Assembly: GCF_036013525.1 (NCBI RefSeq) | Contig: NZ_CP107853.1 | Span: 5,146,001 to 5,210,000 of the forward strand | DNA: 64,000 bases | Direction of reading: 5' to 3' | Source: Nonomuraea sp. NBC_00507 | GTDB lineage: Bacteria > Actinomycetota > Actinomycetes > Streptosporangiales > Streptosporangiaceae | Part shown: in pieces, positions 58,036 through 64,000 of the stretch | How positions within the stretch are numbered: position 1 is the stretch's first letter | Layout: every line of letters begins with the position of its first letter | Position numbers and translations under genes: made by a program | Notes under the pieces: generated by a model | The model's database searches: none | What the model was told of the DNA's origin: nothing | The model's input: the letters and a program-made list of their open reading frames with translations, nothing else

Positions 58036-59011
58036 TCCAGGCGTCGATCTGCTCCCAGTGGTCGTACAACCAGCGAACGCGCTCCTCGCGCGTGCGCGGC
58101 ACCTGGGCGGCGGGCACCCGCCACCATTTGGCGGTGATGTGCGCGCTGAAGGGCAGCTTGCGCCAGACGTCCCCCAGCGTGACCAGGTCGTCGAGTCCGG
58201 TGTGCGCGACGAACACGACGTCCGCCGACGGGCAGGCGTCGATGGCGGCGATGGCGCCGTTCGGGCGGGGCGGCAGCAGGTGGTCCATGCCGCGGGCCCG
58301 CTCAGCCTCCTCGGCCAGCCCCTTCTCCTCCAGCCGCCTGATCGCCAGCCGGTGGCGGCGCGGGGTGAAGTTGCCGCCTTCCGGGAAGATCACCAGCGCG
58401 TCCTGGTCGCCCATCGTCGCGGCCAGCCGCCGGATCTCCTCGACGACGCCCTGCTGCCCGGACTTGCGGGGCACGAACGCGTTCGGCAGGCGGTTGATCA
58501 CTACGTCAAGCGAGGGGTCGTACTGGAGGGCGGCCTTCATGACGATGCGGGGGCGCCGCCGGTAGAGCGCCAAGAGGTGATAAATCAGCAAGAAGGAGTC
58601 GCCGGGGCCGGCGTGCCGGGACAACACGATGACCGGCCGCGTCAGCCGGGCGGCCTGCTCCTCCTCGGTCAGCTCCGGCTCCTGGACGTCCAGGGTCAGC
58701 CGGAAGATCCGCACCGCGGCCGCGTACACCTTGGACAGGAACCACCTGATCAGTTCGTAGTGCCGCTCCTGGCGGCGGGCGCCGCCCGCGGCCCACAACC
58801 ACAGGCAGGCGATCAGCACCGCCGACTCCAGCGTCAGCCACGCCACCCCGAACCACACGAACCTGAGCCCCCTGCGTTGCGGCGGCGGCAGGCGAAGCGA
58901 GGCGGCGGCCGTGACGACCAGCCAGAACGGCAGGGTGACCAGCATGAACACGGTCACCACGATGACCAGCGGAGCCAGCACGAGCCGGCGCAGGATGCGC
59001 GGTGGGAGCAA
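57977..59011 (-). CDS. 1-acyl-sn-glycerol-3-phosphate acyltransferase-like membrane protein
   Basis: A 344-residue protein. Two N-terminal membrane segments precede the PlsC motifs HAGPGDSF (HX4D) and [11 protein letters not shown]. Family members acylate lysophosphatidate with acyl-CoA in phospholipid synthesis. The long membrane N-terminus and the basic interdomain ([12 protein letters not shown]) match the LPLAT/CdsA-like actinobacterial group. Adjacent patatin suggests a lipid-turnover pair. Confidence 0.88.
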   Translation of the reverse strand: MLPPRILRRLVLAPLVIVVTVFMLVTLPFWLVVTAAASLRLPPPQRRGLRFVWFGVAWLTLESAVLIACLWLWAAGGARRQERHYELIRWFLSKVYAAAVRIFRLTLDVQEPELTEEEQAARLTRPVIVLSRHAGPGDSFLLIYHLLALYRRRPRIVMKAALQYDPSLDVVINRLPNAFVPRKSGQQGVVEEIRRLAATMGDQDALVIFPEGGNFTPRRHRLAIRRLEEKGLAEEAERARGMDHLLPPRPNGAIAAIDACPSADVVFVAHTGLDDLVTLGDVWRKLPFSAHITAKWWRVPAAQVPRTREERVRWLYDHWEQIDAWISAQRLPVGEKGPQAGRAG

Positions 59012-59035
59012 CGCGGCCTCCCTTGACGTCTCCTC

Positions 59036-59848
59036 TCATCCTCCTCCGTCGGCCAGGTAGCGGGAAGACGCTTCGTAAGCCCGCTCGATGCAGGCCGACA
59101 GCTGCGACAGGTCCCGGTAGCGCAGCGGCGAGAGCGGCTCGGTCACCCCGGCGGGCAGCACGTGCACCTCCACCCCGGGCGGCAGGCTCGCCATGTCCTC
59201 GGCGAAGCGGTGCCGCCGCGCGATCTCGAACGCCACCAGCCCCACCTCCCAGAACCGCCGGGGCGGCGACAGCGGCCGCTCGATCCGGCCGACGTGCAAC
59301 ACGTACACGCGCTTGGCCCCGAGGTGCACGGCCCGCCCGACAGGAATGCTGTGCACCAGCCCGCCGTCGTAGAAGTGCTCGCCGCCGATCACGACCGGCG
59401 GCAGCAGGCCGGGCACCGCGCACGACGCCAGCACCGCCTCCACCAGCGGCCCGCTGGTGAACCAGTGCGCCGCCGCCCGCTCCACCGACGCCGCCACGCA
59501 CTGGAACGGCACCTCCAGGTCCTCGATCCGCGACACCCGCACCGTCTCGCTCAGGACGTCCCTGAGCGGCCCCATCGGGTGCAGGTGGGTGCCGGTCCTG
59601 GCCAGCGTCGACAGCCGGGCCACCCACGACCCGGCGAAAGCCGTACGGACGATGTCGGAACGCCACAAACCCGTCAGCCTGGCGACGGCCTCGGTTGGAG
59701 CGGCGGCGATCACCGCTCCGTTGAGCGCGCCGACCGACGTGCCCACCACGAGGTCGGGCCTGATGCCCGCCTCGTCGAGCGCCTGCAGCATGCCCACCTC
59801 GTGCGCGCCGAGCACGCCGCCGCCACCGAGCACGAACGCGGTCTCCAC
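59036..59848 (-). CDS. Patatin-like phospholipase
   Basis: A 270-residue lipid acyl hydrolase. The oxyanion loop is GGGGVLGAHEVG, the nucleophile Ser38 lies in GTSVGALNG and the Asp in YDGGLV. GTG 59848 follows GAGGGTGGG. No signal peptide. It is 24 bases downstream of the PlsC-type gene in transcription order reversed, so the two may be separate units on the same strand. Confidence 0.92.
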   Translation of the reverse strand: METAFVLGGGGVLGAHEVGMLQALDEAGIRPDLVVGTSVGALNGAVIAAAPTEAVARLTGLWRSDIVRTAFAGSWVARLSTLARTGTHLHPMGPLRDVLSETVRVSRIEDLEVPFQCVAASVERAAAHWFTSGPLVEAVLASCAVPGLLPPVVIGGEHFYDGGLVHSIPVGRAVHLGAKRVYVLHVGRIERPLSPPRRFWEVGLVAFEIARRHRFAEDMASLPPGVEVHVLPAGVTEPLSPLRYRDLSQLSACIERAYEASSRYLADGGG

Positions 59849-59948
59849 GTTCCCACCCTCTCGTTGCCACCCTCCGGAAGCAAAGACCTCCCGCAGGCTG
59901 CCGGATCCAGCCGATGACGGGCGGCGTGGCGAGCGGGACGATGCGGCC

Positions 59949-60860
59949 ATGACAGCAGTGGTGCAGGCCGAAGGGCTGACCAAGTACTACGGGAAACGCC
60001 GGGGCCTGGAGGATCTCACGCTCGAGATCCAGCCGGGCGAGATCTTCGGCTACCTCGGGCCGAACGGCGCCGGCAAGACCACGACGATCAGGCTCCTGCT
60101 CGACGTGATCAGGCCCACCCGGGGCCTGGTACGGGTGCTCGGCGCCGACCCGCGCGAGCCCGCGATCCGCTCCAGGATCGGCTACCTGCCGGGCGAGCTG
60201 GCCCTGGAGGGCCGCGACCGGGCCAGGGACTACCTGCGCTTTCTCGGCCGGGTACGCGGCGGCGTGCCGCACGCCCGCATCGACGCGCTGGCCGAGCGGT
60301 TCGACGCCGACCTGTCCGTGCCGATGCGCAAGCTCTCCAAGGGCAACAAGCAGAAGGTCGGGCTGATCCAGGCGTTCATGCACGAGCCCGAGTTCCTCAT
60401 CCTCGACGAGCCGACCGGCGGTCTGGACCCGCTGGTGCAGCAGGAGTTCCTGGCCCTGGTACGAGAGGTGCGCACCTCGGGCCGCACCGTGCTCATGTCC
60501 TCGCACGTGCTGGCCGAGGTGGAGAGCGTCTCCGACCGGGTCGGCATCGTCCGCGACGGCCGCCTCGTGGCCGTGGAGAACGTCACGGCGCTGCGCGAGA
60601 AGGCGGTGCGCCGCGTCGAGCTGCACTTCGAGTCGCCCGTGCCGCGCGCCGCCTTCGAGGACCTGCCGGGCGTGCGGGACCTGCGGGTGGAGGGCGCGAG
60701 CGTGAGCTGCACGATCGACGGCCGCCCCGACGCCCTGATCAAGGCGGCCGCCCGGTTCACCGTGGTGCACCTGGTCAGCGCGGAGCCGGACCTGGAGGAG
60801 ATCTTCCTCACCTACTACAGCGACGAGGAGCGGCACCATGATCGCCAAGAGTCTGCGTGA
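59949..60860 (+). CDS. ABC-2 exporter ATP-binding protein
   Basis: A 303-residue ATPase of the drug/antibiotic-export type: Walker A GPNGAGKTT, signature LSKGNKQKV, Walker B FLILDEPTGG. The C-terminal ~80 residues are the usual extra domain of this class. It overlaps the membrane subunit gene by 23 bases. Confidence 0.93.
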   Translation: MTAVVQAEGLTKYYGKRRGLEDLTLEIQPGEIFGYLGPNGAGKTTTIRLLLDVIRPTRGLVRVLGADPREPAIRSRIGYLPGELALEGRDRARDYLRFLGRVRGGVPHARIDALAERFDADLSVPMRKLSKGNKQKVGLIQAFMHEPEFLILDEPTGGLDPLVQQEFLALVREVRTSGRTVLMSSHVLAEVESVSDRVGIVRDGRLVAVENVTALREKAVRRVELHFESPVPRAAFEDLPGVRDLRVEGASVSCTIDGRPDALIKAAARFTVVHLVSAEPDLEEIFLTYYSDEERHHDRQESA

Positions 60861-61629
60861 CTACCGGCGGGCGCTCATCTGGTGGACGATCGGCATCAGC
60901 GCGTTCCTGACCGTCTACCTGAGCATTTACGAGAACGTCCGGCAGGACCCCGCGACGTTCAACGCCCAGGCCATGGCCAAGTTCCCGGGCGCGCTGCGCG
61001 ACCTCATGGGCGGTTTGAGCGACCTGAGCGTCGGCGCCGGATACCTGCAGTCGGTCGTCTACCAGCTGTTCGTGCCGACGTTGTTCATCGTATGCGCGAC
61101 GTTGCTGGCCAACCGGGCGATCGCGCAACCGGAGGAGACCGGCACGCTGGAACTGGTCGTGACCTTGCCGGTGGACCGCAAGCGGCTGGTGCTGGAGCGG
61201 TTCGCCGCGCTGGTCGTGGCCCTGCTGGCGGTGGCCGTGGTGACGCTGGCCGTGGTGTGGGCGGTGGGCGAGTCCGTCCAGCTCGGGGTGCCGTTCGACC
61301 GTCTCCTGGCCGCGCACACCGGGGTGTTCCTGCTCGGGCTGTTCTCCGGCACCGTGGCGCTGACCGTCGGCGCCGCCACCGGGCGCAAGGTGTTCGCCTC
61401 GGCCGTGGTCGGCGTATGGATCGTGGCCGGCTACATGGTCATCACCGTGGGCCGGTCCGTGGACGCGATCTCCTGGCTGAAGTGGGTCTCGCCGTTCCAC
61501 TACTACGCCGACGGCCGCCCGCTCTTTGAGGGTCTGCCGGTCGGCGACTACCTTGTGCTGGCGGGCGCGACGGCCGTGCTCGCGCTGACCGCGGTCCTCG
61601 CCTTCGACAGGCGCGACGTAGGGGTGTGA
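60838..61629 (+). CDS. ABC-2 exporter membrane subunit
   Basis: A 263-residue polytopic protein of the ABC-2 permease class (about six membrane segments; N-terminal SLRDYRRALIWWTIG, C-terminal WVSPFHYY). It pairs with the 59949 ATPase. The end touches the CdaR-type regulator start. Substrate unknown. Confidence 0.92.
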   Translation: MIAKSLRDYRRALIWWTIGISAFLTVYLSIYENVRQDPATFNAQAMAKFPGALRDLMGGLSDLSVGAGYLQSVVYQLFVPTLFIVCATLLANRAIAQPEETGTLELVVTLPVDRKRLVLERFAALVVALLAVAVVTLAVVWAVGESVQLGVPFDRLLAAHTGVFLLGLFSGTVALTVGAATGRKVFASAVVGVWIVAGYMVITVGRSVDAISWLKWVSPFHYYADGRPLFEGLPVGDYLVLAGATAVLALTAVLAFDRRDVGV

Positions 61630-62660
61630 TGGCGATCTCCGAGATGCCCGCCGACCTGCTCGGCGGGCATCGCCAAGTACTGGCCGACTGCGCCGCGACC
61701 GGCCGGTCACCGGACCGAGCGGCGCTCGACGCCTGCCGCGCCGCCGGCACGCGCGCCGCCGAGCTGGGGATATCGCTGCGGGCGCTGGTGGACGCCGCGC
61801 TCGCCGCCGCCGAGGGCCTGCCTGCGGTGCTGCCTGCGGTGCTGCCCGCGTTACGGCGATCGGTCTCGGCGCTGATGGAGGGGTACGAGCAGGCGCAGCT
61901 CGCGGCCATCCGCGGCGAGGAGGCGGCACGCAGGCAGTTCGTGGACGACCTGCTCCAAGGGCGGGCCGAGCGGCTGGCCGAGCGGGCCGAGCACTTCGGG
62001 CTGCGGCTGGCCGAGTCGTACGTGGTCGCCGTGGCCCGCGGCATGCGCGACGGCGACGAGGAACGCATCGAGCGTGACCTGATCGCCCGCTTCGGCTCGC
62101 ACAACGTGCTGGTCGCCGTGCGCGACGGGCTGCTGGTGTGCGTGACGCCCGCGACGTTGCCGGCCGCCGTGGGGGAGTTCACCCACCACGTACGCACCCG
62201 CTTCCCTGCCGGGTGGCGGGTCGGCGTCGGCCGGGCGCACCGGGGGCCCGGCGGCGTGGTGACCTCCTTCAGGGAGGCGGCCGACGCCCTGGGGCTGGCG
62301 GACGGGCTGGGCCTGCGCGCGGACGTGGTCAAGGCCGCCGACCTGCTGGTGTTCCCCGTGCTGCTGAGGGACAGGAGCGCCATCGAAGACCTGGTCACCA
62401 GCGTGCTGAGCCCGCTGCTCGAGGCGCGCGGCGGGCACCAGCCGCTGCTGGAGACGCTGGAGGCGATCTTCGCCTCGCAGGGTAATCAGACGGCCGCCGC
62501 GCGGCGGCTGGGGCTCAGCACGCGGGCGGTGACGTACCGGCTGGAACGCATCCGCCGCCTGACCGGCTTCTCACCCGACGACCCCACGCAGCGTTTCACC
62601 CTGGAGACCGCGGTGCTCGGCGCTCGCCTGCTGGGCTGGCCCAACGGGTTCAGTCGCTGA
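61629..62660 (+). CDS. CdaR/PucR-type transcriptional regulator
   Basis: A 343-residue regulator with a GGDEF-like middle and the C-terminal PucR HTH (GNQTAAARRLGLSTRAVTYR). ATG 61629 is used behind AGGGG; the GTG at 61626 is equally in frame. A short direct repeat encodes LPAVLPAVLPA. Overlap with the exporter operon suggests it regulates export. The end overlaps the LysE gene by 11 bases. Confidence 0.85.
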   Translation: MAISEMPADLLGGHRQVLADCAATGRSPDRAALDACRAAGTRAAELGISLRALVDAALAAAEGLPAVLPAVLPALRRSVSALMEGYEQAQLAAIRGEEAARRQFVDDLLQGRAERLAERAEHFGLRLAESYVVAVARGMRDGDEERIERDLIARFGSHNVLVAVRDGLLVCVTPATLPAAVGEFTHHVRTRFPAGWRVGVGRAHRGPGGVVTSFREAADALGLADGLGLRADVVKAADLLVFPVLLRDRSAIEDLVTSVLSPLLEARGGHQPLLETLEAIFASQGNQTAAARRLGLSTRAVTYRLERIRRLTGFSPDDPTQRFTLETAVLGARLLGWPNGFSR

Positions 62661-63270
62661 CGGCCAGCCGCACGCCGAACCCGACGATCACGACCCCCGT
62701 CAGCCGGTCCAGGAACCGCCGCACCCCCGGGGACCTTAGGAACCCGCTCATCAGCGACGCGAACCCGATCAGCGCCGCGCTCCACACCAGCCCCTCGGCC
62801 ACGTGCACGCCCGCCAGCAGCAACCCCATGACGGCGTGCGGCGCCTCGTCCGGGATGAACTGCGGCAACATGGCCACGTAGAACGCCCCGACCTTGGGGT
62901 TGAGCAGGTTCGTCATGAGCCCGCGCCCGAATCCCTTCCCGAACCCGACCTCCTGCGGTTGCTCGGGCAACTCCTGGGCGTCGTGCCTGGTCAGGACCAT
63001 GCGCAGCCCCATCCACACCAGGTAAGCCGCCCCCGCCCAGCGCAGCGCGGTGTACGCCGGCTGCGAGGCCGCCAGCAGCGCCGACAGCCCCGCCGCGGTC
63101 AGCAGGCCCCAGAGGAGCGTGCCGAGCTGGATGCCCAGCGTCACCCCCCAGGCCGGCCGCCTCCCGGCCACCAACGACGTCCGCAGGATCAGGGCCGTGT
63201 CCAGGCCCGGGGTGATGGTCAGCAGAGCCACCACGGCGGCGAACGACCAGACAGATCCCGCGATGTCCAT
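62650..63270 (-). CDS. LysE-family amino-acid exporter
   Basis: A 206-residue membrane protein with six predicted segments and the family motif TPGLDTALILRTSL. LysE/RhtB proteins export amino acids. The middle hydrophilic loop (LTRHDAQELPEQPQEVG) is typical. Convergent with the 61629 gene. Confidence 0.9.
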   Translation of the reverse strand: MDIAGSVWSFAAVVALLTITPGLDTALILRTSLVAGRRPAWGVTLGIQLGTLLWGLLTAAGLSALLAASQPAYTALRWAGAAYLVWMGLRMVLTRHDAQELPEQPQEVGFGKGFGRGLMTNLLNPKVGAFYVAMLPQFIPDEAPHAVMGLLLAGVHVAEGLVWSAALIGFASLMSGFLRSPGVRRFLDRLTGVVIVGFGVRLAVSD

Positions 63271-63275
63271 GGACG

Positions 63276-64000
63276 TCAGGGTATGAGAAGCAGCTTTCCG
63301 GTGGTACGGCGGGCCGCCAGATCGTCGTGCGCCTGCCGCGCGTCGGCCAGCGCGTAGCGGTGCGAGACGTTGATCGTGAGCTGCCCGGACGCGATCCAGC
63401 CGAACAGGTCGGACGCGCGCTGGAGCAACTCCGCGCGCTCGGCGATGTAATGCGCGAGCGTGGGCCTCGTCAGGAAGAGCGAGCCCTGCTTGTTGAGCGT
63501 CTGCGGATCCACCGGCGGCACCGGGCCGCTGGCCGCGCCGTACAGGGCCATGAGGCCGCGCGGACGCAGCGCCTCCAGCCCGCCGTCGAACGTGGTCGCG
63601 CCGACGCCGTCGTACACGACGTTGATCGAGCCGCGCAGCGCCTCGGCGAAGCTGTCGTACCGCAGCACCTCGTCCGCGCCGGCCTCGCGGGCGAGTTTCT
63701 CCTTCTCGCTGGAGGAGACCGTCGTGGAGACCTGGGCGCCCTTGAGCTTGGCGAGCTGGATCAGCAGTTGCCCCATGCCGCCCGCGCCCGCGTGGATGAG
63801 GACCTGGTCGCCCTCCTTGACCACGTACGTGGAGTGCGTCAGGTAATGGGCGGTCAGGCCCTGCAACATCGCCGCGGCCGCCACCTCGGCGGGCACCCCG
63901 TCCGGCACCGGCACCACCCGATCGGCCGGGACCACGGCCTTCTCGGTGTAGCTGCCCAGCACACTGGCCCAGGCCACGGTGTCGCCCACGGCCACGTCCC
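63276..64000 (-). CDS. Quinone oxidoreductase (zeta-crystallin-like), 5'-truncated by window edge
   Basis: About 241 C-terminal residues are present; the start lies beyond 64000. The nucleotide-binding segment HAGAGGMGQLLIQLAK and YDGVGATTFD are typical of NADPH:quinone reductases (QOR). No zinc ligands. It is five bases from the LysE stop in opposite reading order on the same strand, so joint transcription is possible. Confidence 0.9.
   Translation of the reverse strand, partial: DVAVGDTVAWASVLGSYTEKAVVPADRVVPVPDGVPAEVAAAAMLQGLTAHYLTHSTYVVKEGDQVLIHAGAGGMGQLLIQLAKLKGAQVSTTVSSSEKEKLAREAGADEVLRYDSFAEALRGSINVVYDGVGATTFDGGLEALRPRGLMALYGAASGPVPPVDPQTLNKQGSLFLTRPTLAHYIAERAELLQRASDLFGWIASGQLTINVSHRYALADARQAHDDLAARRTTGKLLLIP

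Overview
The window is high-GC actinomycete chromosome. The dense coding, ATGA/GTGA start-stop overlaps, frequent GTG starts, sugar ABC importers without their own ATPase, a cvnABCD-type conservon, ECF sigma factors and LacI/PucR/LuxR-type regulators fit a filamentous actinobacterium of the Streptosporangiaceae (Nonomuraea-like) or Streptomyces type. The genus is inference. About 60 genes are supported. The two outermost are cut by the window edges. I saw no tRNA, rRNA, CRISPR array, transposase, integrase or phage gene.

Layout. 0-0.5 kb: 3'-truncated secreted trypsin-like protease, then a small unknown acidic protein. 0.9-8.1 kb: predicted rhamnogalacturonan unit, with a LacI regulator, a Tat-exported PL26-like protein, a DUF2264 protein and a D-2-hydroxyacid dehydrogenase, and three similar LacI-type operators. 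8.1-16.5 kb: two OmpR-type two-component systems, a small secreted Cys protein, an ArsR regulator with a divergent oxidoreductase, a secreted metallophosphoesterase, and a SigE-like sigma factor with its membrane partner. 16.5-23.6 kb: predicted galactoside unit, with a sugar ABC importer, a divergent LacI, two palindromic operators, a 37-bp repeat array and a GH42 beta-galactosidase. 23.8-27.6 kb: conservon cvnABCD. 27.6-33.3 kb: TPP-dependent enzyme, polar amino-acid ABC importer and divergent PucR regulator. 33.3-38.5 kb: acyltransferase-3, TetR/CocE hydrolase pair, ECF42-type sigma factor with its YCII/DGPF partner.

38.5-51.8 kb is the most unusual block. An orphan NIT-domain conservon-type kinase is divergent from an SsuA/NMT1-type transporter set with two paralogous binding proteins and two permeases but no ATPase. 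Facing it is an operon of an SDR, an aldehyde dehydrogenase, a calycin-like protein and a nitrilase homologue whose catalytic Cys and Lys are replaced by Ser and Arg. A large LuxR-family ATPase regulator carrying two coding minisatellites is divergent from that operon.

51.9-64 kb: general stress protein, CBS-domain protein, GT-C-like membrane protein, SPW-repeat protein, CapA-like protein, orphan antitoxin-like protein, cobyric acid synthase, PlsC-type acyltransferase, patatin, ABC-2 exporter with a CdaR-type regulator, LysE exporter and a 5'-truncated quinone oxidoreductase.

Two themes recur. Four tandem-repeat tracts (periods 38, 37, 27 and 12 bp) lie in or beside genes. Six convergent gene pairs overlap at their 3' ends, by up to 159 bp.
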